Of a stretch of 64,000 nucleotides of DNA, positions 1 through 15,633 are shown in pieces. Source of the stretch: Xestospongia bergquistia (lineage: Eukaryota > Porifera > Demospongiae > Haplosclerida > Petrosiidae); contig OZ014417.1 in assembly GCA_963965975.1 (NCBI GenBank), positions 4,011,821 to 4,075,820 of the forward strand, read 5' to 3'. The position numbers and the translations under genes were made by a program. The first letter of the stretch is position 1. Every line of letters begins with the position of its first letter. The notes under the pieces are model-generated. The model was not told the DNA's origin, did no database searches, and worked only from the letters and a program-made list of their open reading frames with translations.

Positions 1-902
1 AAGTAAAGCCTTCTTCACCTACAGCTCCCATGTATCCATCATTATGGCCAGACAAACCTTGGCAAAGAGTCCATGCAAATTTTGCTGGACTGTTTCAAGG
101 CCATATATGTTTTTTCTTCTTGTCAATGCTCATTCTAAGCGGCCTGAAATATTTTGTGTGTCATCCACCTAATGTACTAAGACTATTGAAATTCTTAAAC
201 ATGTTTTCTTTTCAAATGGTTTACCTAATCAACTAGTTTCAGACAATGGTAATTAGTTCATTTCTCAAGAATTTGCTTATTTTGTCAAGAGAATGGTATC
301 TGTCATATTTGTACCTTGTCATGCCATCCTTCCTCTAATGGACCTATTGAACATTTTCTTCAAACCTTTAAGAGATCCATGAAAGCATCTGAGAACGAAG
401 ATCTATGGAAAATTGTTTATCCAAGTTTTTGAAATGTGATTTGTGAAATAGGATAAGTCTTTAGAAACCTAACAAATGAAGTTCATGTGTTTACTAAGCA
501 AGTACGGCAGAAAAAGAGCCATGATTTATCTAAGAATGGCAAATTGATATTGGAAATTAAGTGCTACCCAGCAATTACCGAGATGAACCCCCTATATGGG
601 TGACTGGTGTAGTTCAAAAGAAATCTGGTTCCCTATCATATCTCATTCAAATGGATAATGGACAATTATGGAGAAATACATAAATCAAATTAGACTTTCG
701 GTTTCTTAATTAAGTTTGGATAGTACTACCTCCAATGTTGATACTGACTATTATTTTAATAATCTCTTACAACTTTATAATTTCAAGCAAGTTCCAATTG
801 TTGTCGGCCGTCATTACTCACAACGAATTTGACAACCTCCAGACAGGTATTTCTAATTGTTTCATTCTTTTAATTATTATGTATTGTTTAATGGAGGAAA
901 GA
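1..902 (+). mobile_element. Decayed Ty3/gypsy retrotransposon, integrase end
   Basis: A broken reading frame resembles the C-terminal part of a Ty3/gypsy integrase. Visible pieces are WPDKPWQRVHANFAG near base 49, a degenerate 'NQFISQEFA'-like patch near 255, and near 600-680 a stretch reading TGVVQKKSGSLSYLIQMDNG, typical of the C-terminal module of K02A2.6-like integrases. Several stops and frameshifts break it, so it is dead. The 5' part lies outside the window. A purine-rich tract (about 892-902) followed by TG at 903 looks like the polypurine tract and LTR start. No host gene is visible here. Confidence 0.75.
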
Positions 903-1053
903 TGTGGTATATTGATGTATTATGTTATATTCATGTAATTAATTATCGTTATTGTATGGGGGCGATAACCTCAAGCACATGTTGTTCTTTTCTGTTCTGG
1001 TTGTGTGTTTTACTGTTATGTTAATCTTATTGATCTCGGCTAAGTACACAACA
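903..1053 (+). repeat. Putative 3' LTR of the gypsy relic
   Basis: The segment starts TGTGGTAT directly after a purine-rich tract and ends in TACACAACA, giving the TG...CA ends expected of an LTR at the expected place after integrase. The second LTR is outside the window, so neither identity between LTRs nor the target-site duplication can be tested. Confidence 0.4.
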
Positions 1054-2420
1054 TTACATTATTGTTCCATTAAGTCCAGATTTATAGTAAAAAACAGTGT
1101 CAGTTATAATAGAATATAACTGAACTGATAATAAATCAGTTAAATAAACAATCTATTTATCAGTAACGCATGCACTTTAGGGCTGTATTATCGTAATATC
1201 CCAATACAGTACATTACACTACATACTCTTAGAAGTACTTTTATAAGACCACCTGAACAGTTTACATAAACATTGATAGTAGTACTACAGATTACATAAC
1301 AACAGCCCTTGATGACAAACACAGTATCATAATTATGAGATAGACTTTAACCAGAATGTTTGATACTTTAATGATTAAGTCAGGACATGACATTCAATCA
1401 GTGTATATTGTAGAAATAACCACTGTGTGATGTTAATAAGCATGCAGTGTCTCCTATTTGTATTGTATGCACACTATAAAAATGTTTTGATTGATTTAAG
1501 TAATATATGTTTATACAGGTTGCATATGCAAAATGTAAACGTTGTACTATTTTGATTAATAATGTATTATGACATTGAATATTTAGCTACATAAGCGGTA
1601 TTACATTAGTAATAAAAACAGTATTATGATTACTTTTTCAACAAAAATTACTTTAGAATTGCAACTTATATAACCAATAAATGGTTGAATTAACCAATCA
1701 ATTTTTACAGTGCAACACATGCATAATATTACTCCAAAAATAAGGACTTTTTATGCATGATTGCAGTCAGCACTTTTATGAGTAGCACTTGTATAATAAT
1801 GAGCTAGCTGATGAGAAACATTTCTTGTAGAAATCAACAATCAACTAACTTAGGACATGAATTTATGTCACAAATGAATGTCAATGTGATTTGGTACTGA
1901 GTAAATGCATGTTTTTCTAGTATGCGATACTGTGTGAAGAAACTGAAGAGTAGAAATGGACTTCCACTGTTAGGCTTATGTTATTTTGAATGCTCAAATG
2001 AGGTGTAACTGATAAAAGGGTTTGTTAATCCTTTAGCACATTTTCAAGTTTCTTGTTGTTTCTATTTAGATGTTATTGATGTTTTTGCCATAGTAGGAAA
2101 GCTTACAAGATCCATGTTAATTTATATCCAATACCATTACTTATATATTTATTTATTTTAAATTGTGAACTATATTTTTATCTATATTCAATGTTTTAAT
2201 TATATATAGCTATTGAGAACTTACAGCTGCTAGAGTAACAGACAGCACAATGTGATAGCTGATACTCTTGATACTTCTTCTTAACGAAGATACAGGAGAA
2301 TATCTAGTTTGTATGTTTGATGAGTTTTAGCACAGGGTCATTCAAACGGGACGAGCAAAGAAGTTTCGTTAAAGCTGTTCTGCGCTTGCGTTGTACGAAA
2401 CCGCAATTTGACTAAGGAAG
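1054..2420. other. Non-coding, no feature recognised
   Basis: AT-rich sequence without a convincing reading frame, splice-bounded exon or RNA gene. A GC-richer patch around 2,330-2,420 leads into the MITE that follows. Confidence 0.5.
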
Positions 2421-2761
2421 ACCGGAAGCCGCAGACGGACATTCCAATTCCTCTCTTATTTCTTCCGTGAACCTTGGTGAATTTAAAAATCCCAATTAAC
2501 GACCCAGTTAACGTTGATTAGTTTAATTTCTTATTCCTAATTCCATTTTTGACATGCGCACTATTTCTAGGCTTTTTTGCTTCTTAAAAAAACGCGGACA
2601 GTGCATGTGTACTTAGAATGAACATCAGCGAGTTGTTTCCATTTATTTCCTGATTTTGGTCTATTATTTCCGGAAGCTGAGGACAGACATTTAAACTCCG
2701 TATAATCCCGTTTAATTGAAATTGGAAATAGGAATTGGAACGTCACTCTTCGGCTTCCGGT
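2421..2761. mobile_element. Palindromic MITE-like element
   Basis: About 32 bp at 2,421 (starting ACCGGAAGCCG) recur as the reverse complement at the other end, finishing CGGCTTCCGGT at 2,761; both arms include the block TTCCAATTCCT. The interior has no transposase. A non-autonomous DNA transposon is the simplest reading. No clear target-site duplication was seen, so the exact ends are uncertain. Confidence 0.6.
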
Positions 2762-4432
2762 GAGAACTGACACTGAAGTGTAACAGTAGCTGTATGATAT
2801 CACAGTACTCCCTTTTGATGCTAAATATATAGAGCTGTTTCCTGACCCTAGAGAAAGTACACAAGTATTTATTGTTCATTATAATAGCATTAAAGTTTAT
2901 TATACAATTAATAAAATAGATCATATTAAATTTAAACAGGATTAAAATTATAAAAATCATACTAAGATGTTTTTGTATGTATTGGTATTGCAGTTGTTTT
3001 CTCTATTATTGAAAATTGGACATTTAAAGTAATTATGTCGAATAGAGAACCCTTATAATTAACACTTGAAGAGGCTACATTTGAAGAAACATTTCCTCTC
3101 TTCAGGTTTAATTGCTTAATACTTGATCTTCAAGTAGACATGCTCAGGCTGTGGGGTCAAATAATAACCATTGGTCTTAAAAGATGAGCCATTGTTACTG
3201 TTTTCAACTACAGAGTTGAACACATCTCAATGTAAAAGTGAAGTTGAAACGTCTGCTTGCTAAATTAATCCATGTGTCACCACTAAATAAGAAGCCCAAG
3301 GTAGTTGGAAATCATTTGAGCTACACCCATAATCATCAACTGACGCACTTAACATCTTGTGATAGAAGATGTGATATACCAGTAACTTAGTTGGTAAGTA
3401 ATATAAAGTACAAATAAATTAGTTAAGTCACATTGGTTGTTAAATTTGACATATGACTGTGTGAGGAAAACCCTGTATATACACATGTTACTTTAATATT
3501 AATTACCTATTGTGTTATCATGTCTTGTGTAATGATATATTGCATACAAATCTAAATTAAGAAGTTTGTAGGAATTACATGACCATATTTCTATCTTATG
3601 AGTTGAATTTTAAGAGACATTACATAATAAACAAACAAACCCTGTATATTGTGTAGTTAATAATGCTGGTAGCCATGATTAAAAAAAGAAATTATTACTC
3701 ATCTTTTTCAGACCAGATGTTACAATTGTTATACTAATTCTTGTATTAAATTTTAATACTGCCAGTTGTTTCTTATGACTATAAACTTTTATAAATTAGT
3801 AAATATATCTGTAGTAGTCGTTGTTACTATTTTTTTCACTAGCACACTTTACATACTACAAAATTATAAGATGTTTTGGACTGAGTTTGTATACAATGTC
3901 AATGTCGAGAGTATTCTATAGATATACGTGAGTAATGAAAATGGTGAATGAAATTTAACTGAATGTAACAACTGCCAATGCACTTACAACAAATGAATTT
4001 AATTTACTCTTTTTCTCTAAATCTCAATAATATTGGTCTGATACCTATACTATACTTGACTATTAATAATATTATTACCATTTTTTGTTAATATTTTGTG
4101 TTTTTTTTCTAACAGATATCTCAGCAATAATGCATCTAATGATTTCTCTTATACAAATCCCTCTTTATATTTCAATGTTATTAATATCCAAAGTTGTCTT
4201 ATCCCATTTAAGCAATTAAGGGAGAGAGCACAGAATATCAAAAGAAACTTTTCCCCCCTCAGCATTGCAACAGCAAAAGACAACATAGCCTATTCCAGCT
4301 CCCAGACGTAAATGTCCAGACAAGTGTTACAAAGATATGAATGATATATTGAAATCTATGGGTTTTTAACCAGAATCACATGGAAATTAAAATTACATTG
4401 AAGCATTAGATAAGATACATTTTAAGAATTAC
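2762..4432. other. Non-coding stretch downstream of CCDC77 exon 5
   Basis: Remaining CCDC77 exons were expected here on the minus strand but none was recognised. Around 4,260-4,370 a short plus-strand run (PAPRRKCPDKC...) ending in TAA looks like a coding scrap, but no partner exon is visible. The rest is AT-rich and featureless. Confidence 0.5.
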
Positions 4433-7268
<2,836 letters not shown>

Positions 7269-7581
7269 CTTTGATTAATGATAAAGACACTGATCATGAA
7301 TACAGCTCTTTGTTTCTGACAATGTGTAAGGAACAGCGCGTTTACAGCAGTTCAAATGTTTAATTTAAAGAAATTATTTTATTTTAGTGATCCTAATACG
7401 TGAATTAATTGATCAATACGGTACTCAATTTTGCCCTTTGAAGGCTATGGGTTCCTTTGTGAATTCAGTCATGCTCGACAAGTTATCTTTGTGTCTTTAT
7501 TTTGGCCTGGCATTTTCATTCTCCCCAGTAGTAAAGTAATAAGTTAGTAAAGTAATAGCAGGTGCCTCTAGCTTTTTTATT

Positions 7582-7614
<33 letters not shown>

Positions 7615-7944
7615 ATAAAAGAAAATGAACAATACCAAAATTGTAATGAAACTATTTTGTTGATCCATTCCTTGCATGTAGTTCCAGTAAAAATTAAGGA
7701 TACTAAACCATTAGGCTATACTTATATTATCAATAATTTAGTGAATTTCATAAACTATTATATGTATTAATATTGTTTGTACATTAAGGCACTTAGTATT
7801 TTCACTAGTAAGTCCATTACAGTTACATATAAAACTAAGTTCAAATTTTACTATAACAAGTGATTATAACAAGTTTATTAAATCAGTTATGTCTTTAACA
7901 GTGGCAAAGACAACACAAACAAAGATAATGCAATACTTTGTGAT
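7269..7944. other. Intergenic region between CCDC77 and the Death-domain gene
   Basis: It holds the presumed CCDC77 upstream region and an interrupted (TA)n microsatellite at about 7,577-7,618. No other feature was recognised. Confidence 0.6.
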
Positions 7945-8339
7945 TCAGACAATTTGAGGTCTGTTTATCACATAGACTATAATAAATTTGGTAAAGAACT
8001 GTCGAATTATGTAATGACATGGAACACTACATAATGACATGAAACAGAGAATAATTATACCTCTTTGTAAGAGATAATGCTTAATAGTAGTAGCCAGTGA
8101 CTTATTTTGAATAGGTTCTTCTTCAATAACCTTGATGATGTTTCTCCAAGTAGTTGGTGTAGGTTGATTATCGAGCCAACTTTGAAGTGTCATTGAAAAC
8201 TTCACTTGATCAGAAACATTTTTAGCAAGCAAGCCATTAAGAGTATTTCCATCAACTCCAAGTTGGTCACCAATCTCATACCATTTACAAGATATTGAAG
8301 ATAGACATTTTAGCAGTACACGTCTCTCTGGTATTGAAT
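7945..8339 (-). CDS. Death-domain protein, C-terminal exons (partial)
   Basis: Exon 8339-8061 encodes a complete Death domain: SIPERRVLLKCLSSIS, then the signature WYEIGDQLGVD, and a hydrophobic helix series ending IKHYLLQR. A GT donor at 8,060 joins in frame (one-base carry) to a terminal exon 7976-7945, giving YVINRPQIV and stop. Death domains are adaptor modules for apoptosis and innate signalling; the most similar architecture in the window is the ankyrin-Roc-CARD gene at 48.7-63.8 kb. Upstream exons were not found between 8,340 and 11,200, so this may be a partial duplicate. The coding sequence itself shows no stop. Whether it is expressed is unknown. Confidence 0.6.
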
Positions 8340-8760
8340 CTGTGACAATGTACAGAACACACTATATGCCATTTGCAGGTATGTTAATTGTAACAGATAT
8401 AGTACAAATCTTAAAAAGTTAAGATATGTTTCAGTTAATCTTACAAACCAAACAATGATCTGAAATGCAATTAATATCTGCATTAGACAAGACACTGTTA
8501 TTAGTTCAATTTAGAAAAAGCCAAAGAGATTGCATGTATCCAATAAAAAGTGATTTAGGATTATTGGAATGGATTTACATGTTATCTAACTTTCTACACT
8601 ATTATCAGAGTCACATATTATAGTTTGCTATGAAAACAAGCTAACATTAATGAAATTATTAAGTTTAAAATCCAACTATTTCATAAAGGTACCATACACC
8701 TTGTGAATAACATCTTTCATATAGTTTACAATAAATGAACACCAGAAAGTGAATTCAAAA
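8310..8760. repeat. Segment paralogous to 49,230-49,700
   Basis: The 5' end of the Death exon and the intron before it align by eye with an intron of the ankyrin-Roc-CARD gene: shared runs include TTTAGCAGTACAC, TAATTGTAACAGA and, further in, AAAGTTAAGATATGTTTCAG. The copy here keeps the full Death domain, the other does not. Confidence 0.6.
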
Positions 8761-11202
8761 TGTCTCATGATTAAATTGTTAATCAATGCTAAGACCAAGT
8801 GCTAATGTCTTTATATTTTTACCCGTCTATAGAGCTGGTAGATGTATAGTATTAAGTACTTCTAAAGATATGTTCTTGTTGAAGTTACTTCATCAAAGGT
8901 ACATAAATCATTCATTATATGTACATGTTTATTATTTTAATAGTAATATATGATATTCACAATTATTTGGTGACTATTTTCATGATCATTTAGGACAGTC
9001 TTGTTGTACTTGTTATGTAAGATGATATAAGTCCAATGTGGAATCTGCACAGGATTGTCCCATAAAGTAAATGTTAGAGTGACACTATTATTATTGAGAT
9101 AATTCAAGTAAACTTACACCTTTCGTAACAGTTTGTCCACCAACAAAGAGAGAGAGGAGACATCCCTATTAATACTAGATAGTACTCTTGGTTTAGGACC
9201 GATGGAAATACATACAGAGATAGACACACACACATACATATATAAATTTATATAGAAACCAAGGTAAAATTTGTTGTACTCTGCAAAATAGTTGCCTTGT
9301 TAAAGGTGCTCAACATTTATGTACAGGGAACTCATATGAAAGTGTTAAGATTAACATTGAAGAGAGACAACCTGTACAAATAATGTCAACTACTGAGATA
9401 ATAAATGACAAACAGTTTAGTTGTTATGCCTAACCATAACATTCTCTACTATGTACCTGACATACTAAAACTACACTTTTCCTAATCACGATTCTTGTTG
9501 GCCTAATTTACTCAGCATACCTTGTTTTATTTTACTTAATGACTTTTTCTTAATAGTCATCTCACTAAACAATATTAATTTATTATTGATATGTAGTGAA
9601 GTAGAGAGCACACAAAATGTTAAAAGGCAGAAAAGCAAGCTAGTTAGAAGCTTTGAAAATTGATCAGGTATACCCATCATGACAGTATTTGTGATATAGG
9701 TTAGTGTTTCATTTGAATATTTTCAATGGATATTTTCACTGAATTTGAAACACATATTATAAGGTTTTTGCTACAAGGTTGTGTCACTATCTCAACTACA
9801 ACAGAAACATATTGTTGACAGCTTTATATAAGTTCTAGTTATATGTCACCCACTACAATTTTATAGTGATATTGTTTATGTCATCATCAAGTAAAGAGGC
9901 TTTTTAATGAGAGTAATCATCACACTGAACTACCACTTGATAAGTCAATATCTGTAAACCTAATGCTGTCTTTGGATCAAGTAAGATAATACAGGATTGT
10001 AAATATAAGACTTGATGAGTTCAAAATTTATAGCTTATTTTAAAATAGGATGACAGTTCCAGAATACCTTAGAGTTTTAAAAATTATTTCTAAACAAATG
10101 CATATATTTGTATACAGTGTATTATCATCACTAATATTTGCATTTAAGGTAATAAATAGCATGATAACTTTATCTCCTTTATCATTACAGGAATAATTGA
10201 AGAAAAGAGTTGCTATTCTTTACTTTACTACATGGGATCATATATCTCACACTTAAAATACCTTCAAGTTATATCTCAACAATAACCTGGTAAGATATGT
10301 TATCACAAAAAAGATTGCTTTAACTGATAATCAATTTTCAAGTCAATATACACTTCAGTCATTGCTATTATAATTTACATTCTCTTTAACTCCTGTCTAA
10401 TATATCCTATATTATATACCATTCTTTAGACTGAGGTCATTGCATTATGTTCCAAAATATTTTCTGTTGCATCCGTTTTAAATGGTGTTGATACTCCTTG
10501 AGATACCAAGCGACCCATTTACAATTGATGAGTGATACCAGCACTGCATGTACTACTATCAGCATTAGTATACTCTGTTTATGTTGAACGTGACTGGTGG
10601 TTTGTGGAATGTAGAATACACTGTTGGAAAATGTACATTATTATACAATGTGGGTGTAGTTTTCTAACTTGAAAGTTCTATGACTAATCAAATTGAAAAT
10701 TTTTGTATTTTTTTATTTTACTCTGTTCATTATTACTTTTCAGACAATTTTTTAACAATCCTGTTTCCATTGTAGGCACATAAATAGGAACTTAGATTGT
10801 TCCATAGAGTTTAAGAGAACATGGAGGTCCTCCAGAATACAATTAGAAAGTTATAATTATACTATATTCAATATATAGGCTTGCAGTCGTTGGCTTTTCA
10901 ATTATACAGTAATGACTCTGGATCTTCTTTTAAGCTAAACATCAAAGCAAGAAATAGTTTATAACTTCTGATAAATACTATTCCGTTGTTTTGATAGATG
11001 GTAAGTGGGAGAAGAATAGAAGGAGACTATAGGTCTTAACGGAGCATCTAGTTTTCAAGAATACAGATCAGAAAGTTCAGTTGTGTTAGATGCTTGCATT
11101 ATTGTGGTAATAACAACACAAGCACTGCCATGAAGCCTGTAAAAATCAAGTCAACAGTCTAAAAAATCTGATTTATGGATACACAAGTAGGGTGTAGGCT
11201 AT
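8761..11202. other. Non-coding, nothing recognised
   Basis: AT-rich sequence. Candidate upstream exons for the Death-domain gene were looked for on the minus strand and for the receptor copy A on the plus strand; none holds a consistent frame. Confidence 0.45.
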
Positions 11203-12967
11203 AGTGTTATAGCATTTACTGTACAATACAGTTCATTAGCTACAACTATTTCTAAACAAAGTACTGAAAGTAAGATAATATTAATTATATATTATTATAA
11301 TATATTACTACATTATCAGATTATACTATTGAAATACTTAACCATATTGTGAAGTTTAATATCTCTGGAAACAGTTCTATAATACAAGTACAATTTACTA
11401 TCAATGTAAGGACTACATTATATAAACACATTACAATAATTTTAATTAATATATATTTTCTAGACCAAAGGTTTCCCTCACCTATGTACTAGTACCATAT
11501 ATGGTATAACAAAGGATAATGTTAACAATGAGACAACAACCTATCATCATGTTTATATTAAGAATGTTACTGATGTTAATGAAACAACAATATATTATAA
11601 TATAACTGGACTACATCCTTCTCTCAATTATACATTTACTACATATATTATGGATTTATTTAATAACACAAAGAATAAAGATCATGTGATATTTTGTAAG
11701 TTATTAAAATTTATATATCTTCCATATTCCAGTTATCCATATTCCATGTATATAGCAATCTACCATGTCCAGGAACTCACTCTACAGTACTACTCTGATA
11801 ATGGATCAGTTCTTGTAGAATGTAGGTTTGCTGAGAGATCTACTGCTGATGGATGTCATGTGATATTTAATGAGTCTTTAAAGGAACTATGAAGTCTATA
11901 AATATGACTAAATCCAGCATAGAAGAGAGTAGAGTATACCAGTATATAACTCTACCAGTTAGTGGTAACTATACTGTGACAGCTCATGATATAATAGATG
12001 GTACTATTATAACTAACCCATCTGTTATGTACCCTCAAGTACTGGAATATACCTTACTACTACCATCTCCTACTGAGACTATTAATAATATCAGTAAGTA
12101 CTATATACTAACTATATTATATTATTTATATAATATTATTTACTAGACATAACATTAAATGATGAGATCACTATTGTCATCAGTAAGACCTCTATAATAT
12201 ATTATAATAATGATATATATTATTATTAGGCACTTTATTAAGAGTAGAGACAACTGGTTATATCTCTAGTACAATGACATCAGTAGTATCATCTACTATT
12301 GAGACATCATGTACATAGTTAATGTATTTTGTTATTAATATTATTTTTTATATATACAGCTACCAATCAACCTATAGTCATCTTTACCAGTAAATAGTTT
12401 TATATACTGACTATTGTATTATTGTTATATATTATTTACTAGGTACTACATTATATGATGGGATCACAACTACTATCAGTAAGACATCAGTAGTATCATC
12501 TACTGTTGAGATATCATGTATGTACTTAATATTGTTTTAGTTATTATTATTATAAATTACTTTGTATACAGCTACCAATCAGTCTGTGTTCATCCTCATT
12601 ACTATTACTAGTAGTACAGTCAGTATTGTAGTAATAATTGTTATTGCTATAATAGTGATAGCTACTAGTATTACTGTATATTGGAGGAAGAAGAGACAGC
12701 AATATGAAGTTGGAGGTAAGAAAGAAAAAACATAATCAAGTACATAACAATATTGTTCTCTAGTTGATCAACAAGATATCAGACATAATCTAGCATATGA
12801 AGAAGGTAATTTATATAGCTGTATCAAATGTCATATGTTATAGTTCCATTGTAGTCCATATAGTCGAAATGAGAAGTAGAAGAGTGGAGTTAGAGAGTAA
12901 TCTATCATATATAACAGTACAACCTAGTAGGACATGTACTGCTGAGTATGAAAATATTATAATATAA
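11203..12967 (+). pseudogene. Ig/FN3 receptor copy A, 5'-truncated
   Basis: Homologous exon by exon to the intact copy at 20,370-22,876. It starts abruptly inside the first FN3 exon (11,203-11,269), so signal peptide, Ig and most of FN3-1 are absent. Remaining exons: 11320-11405, 11464-11695, 11756-12093, 12147-12182, 12230-12310, one stalk exon near 12,445-12,520, 12572-12715 (membrane span), 12764-12805 and 12864-12967. Exon 11756-12093 is 338 nt against 339 in copy B: one base is missing near 11,878, which shifts the frame. The cytoplasmic tail still matches copy B almost perfectly, including LSYITV and AEYENI. I read it as a recently dead member of the family. Confidence 0.85.
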
Positions 12968-13869
12968 TTATTGAGTGATCATTGATATGTATGACCACAG
13001 ATATGTGTAATCATGACCATATACATGTAACCATTGTTATGTATGGTCATCAGTATTTTTTTATAATTTTTTGTATGTTAGTTTGTTCGGTGTGTGTACA
13101 TATATTTTATATTATTTTGAAAGATGTTCTTATGGTAGATAGATAGATTATAAGAAGATATATTTAGTAACAAAATTACTTTGACTTTAATCAGTACATT
13201 TGATATTCCTACTCATCAAACAATATGATTGATTATTGGTATCTCCAGTGGGTGGAGTCCAATATTAGTAGTTGTGGATTACATAATGGTCATAATAAAA
13301 CTGATATACAAAGACCAGTAGTTGATAATTTTTTGTATATATATAATACATTGTAGTGTTTTACTATAATATAGAGTGTGGGTAATAGAACACTATACTT
13401 TAATGTGAAATTAATACATATATGTTCCATTGTTTAAATTTTAGGGCTTTGGGTATAGAATCTAATTCATATTGAACTAAAACTTTCTATTACAGACACT
13501 CTAGACATTATCTTTCCTACATGATTTCAGAAAACACGTGGGTACACACGAGACACTACACCCACACAATTATTTATTATGAAATTAGAAGCCATTTATC
13601 AAAATATGAAATATGACCTTTTTAATAGAGTATGACGTCAGATTTCTAGGGCGGAGTCTTGGAAAAAACTATATAGATAAGACATGACTATAGAACTAGA
13701 ACTATGTATTGCGATATTCTTTGACCACACTCCCTACTATATGATTATAGAAAATTATCTTTGCCCTAAAAATGAGAAACATATATCACTTCTTATTATC
13801 AGATGGTTTTAACGTGTGTGTTCTGAGGAATGGTTTCACACGCAATCAATCTGACTCTCACTCTCTCTC
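12968..13869. other. Receptor downstream spacer
   Basis: Starts with short alternating motifs such as ATGTATGACCA and ATGTGTAATCATGACCAT, the counterpart of the palindrome-rich 3' flank of copies B and C. No coding sequence recognised. Confidence 0.5.
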
Positions 13870-14290
13870 TAATTAATTGATCCCATTATTTGTACATATA
13901 CAATATAAACTATGTAGATTTATTTACATGTACAATATATTATATATTGTCTCTATTAATTTATTATAGGAATAATAAGATTTTCTATTAAACTGGAACT
14001 GCTTATCATCATGTTTGAGTATCATGGGTGGAATTTAGGAAAAGACAGTTTCCCAAAATGGACTATGTCATCATTTACTAATAATATGTTATTATAGAGA
14101 CAATCAATATCAATATACATTATTAGAAATATATAAGATAAATGAGGAATATGAACATGTTAAACTACATATAAACCTACCCTATAGACACTTTAATTAT
14201 ATCATACTATGGTAAACAAACATCTAAAAGTTATACACACCCACAATTACATGTTACTATAGTTACATATTGTACAATCTGCCCATTTAT
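13870..14290 (+). repeat. Dispersed duplicate, first copy
   Basis: Aligns by eye with 15,235-15,615: shared anchors include the start AATTAATTGAT, TATTATAGGAA, the block GGGTGGA(A/G)TTTAGGAAAAG, GAGACAATCA, and AAACATCTAAAAGT near the end. No gene inside. Confidence 0.7.
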
Positions 14291-15234
14291 ATTATTATTA
14301 GTTAATATGACAATAATGTGTAAGGTAGTTTTTGGTCATGGAATAGTCACTTTACATATTATATCTCTTTATTTTGCAAAGTGAATCATTAAACCATTAT
14401 AAGCCCTAAGGCATGATACTAAATGTATAATTATTTTACTGACTTCTGTTAGTAGTAGACACCTTCTAGTCAGTTACAGTAGTAAAGATAGAATTGTAAT
14501 GTATTTAACTATTCTTTTTCTAGATGACACAAATTTCATTGTATTTAATTGTTTTAAGTAATATGGTTGATTTTTTCTCTATTACACTGTAGTTAAAATG
14601 AATATGAACAAATCCAGGCTTTTTAAATTTGGTTTTGTATTCATTCAGATTTCCCTTCTTGCCTTCTTCTATAACCACATTTAATAAATGCAATTTAAAT
14701 TGATATTTTAAAACTTCATATTCACATAAAACAATAATAATGTTGATACATGTATACATAAATCAGTTTATAATATAGAGTACATGAGATGATAGGATGA
14801 TACCAGTAGTGTATTATATCAAATGACCATTTCACACTGTAATCTATTATCTATAGCTTCAATTAGACATGGGAGGTCCTCTTTCATGATCTCTACTATA
14901 AATATCACTGTTGTAAACAAAGTGATTCTCATAGTGTAGATAATCAACATATCTACAGTAAAATATTGTTACTGTGAGCTATTGTACATGACAATTTCAA
15001 TACACTAACCTAAATTATTAATAACTTATATAATATCACTTGTTTTCTTGTATTAATATTTTAATTCAGTATCAGTAATAGAGAGGTTTTACTAAAAATA
15101 TAACAAAACAAAAAATATTTACATTTACAGAACAGACAAACACACACAGCTTGTATCAACAAATAGTCTAAATCTGATTTGTTAATGTCATTGATATATA
15201 ATGTAATAACAATATAATTATAATTAATTGATTT
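14291..15234. other. Non-coding spacer between the two duplicate copies
   Basis: AT-rich. Two minus-strand open frames of about 70-80 codons occur but lack splice context and are low-complexity, so they are not called as genes. Confidence 0.45.
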
Positions 15235-15633
15235 CATTATTTCTACATGTACAATATAAACTATATACATTTACATGTACAGTACATGATACATTGTCCC
15301 TATTAATTTTATTATAGGAACAATTTAGATAGGGACTGGACCTAGTTACCATCTGTTAGAGTATGGTGGGTGGAGTTTAGGAAAAGTGAAACCACACCTC
15401 CAAGCTTAGACTATGTTATCATTTATGTTATGTTATTATAGAGACAATCATTATCAATGTGCATGTAGTTAGAAATGTATAGGATGAATATGAATAAATT
15501 ATATTAAACTACATATAAACCCTTTCTTGAATAAATTGTTGGTAGACACTTCAGTTACAATGTATCATAGAAAATAAACATCTAAAAGTAATCTATACCC
15601 ACAACTACATACATGGATGTATATTAGTTTTAT
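15235..15633 (+). repeat. Dispersed duplicate, second copy, leading into the minisatellite
   Basis: Counterpart of 13,870-14,290. Its terminal anchor AAACATCTAAAA...CACAACTACAT is found again just after the minisatellite (about 16,713-16,750), so the 42-bp array appears to have grown inside or beside this repeat. Confidence 0.65.

Noticed and set aside
4096-4311. 71-codon plus frame as a gene
   Set aside because: No domain, no consistent partner exon; its last part reads better in another frame.
9120-9174. Possible upstream exon of the Death-domain gene
   Set aside because: The splice sites look good, but the frame needed to join the Death exon contains stops.
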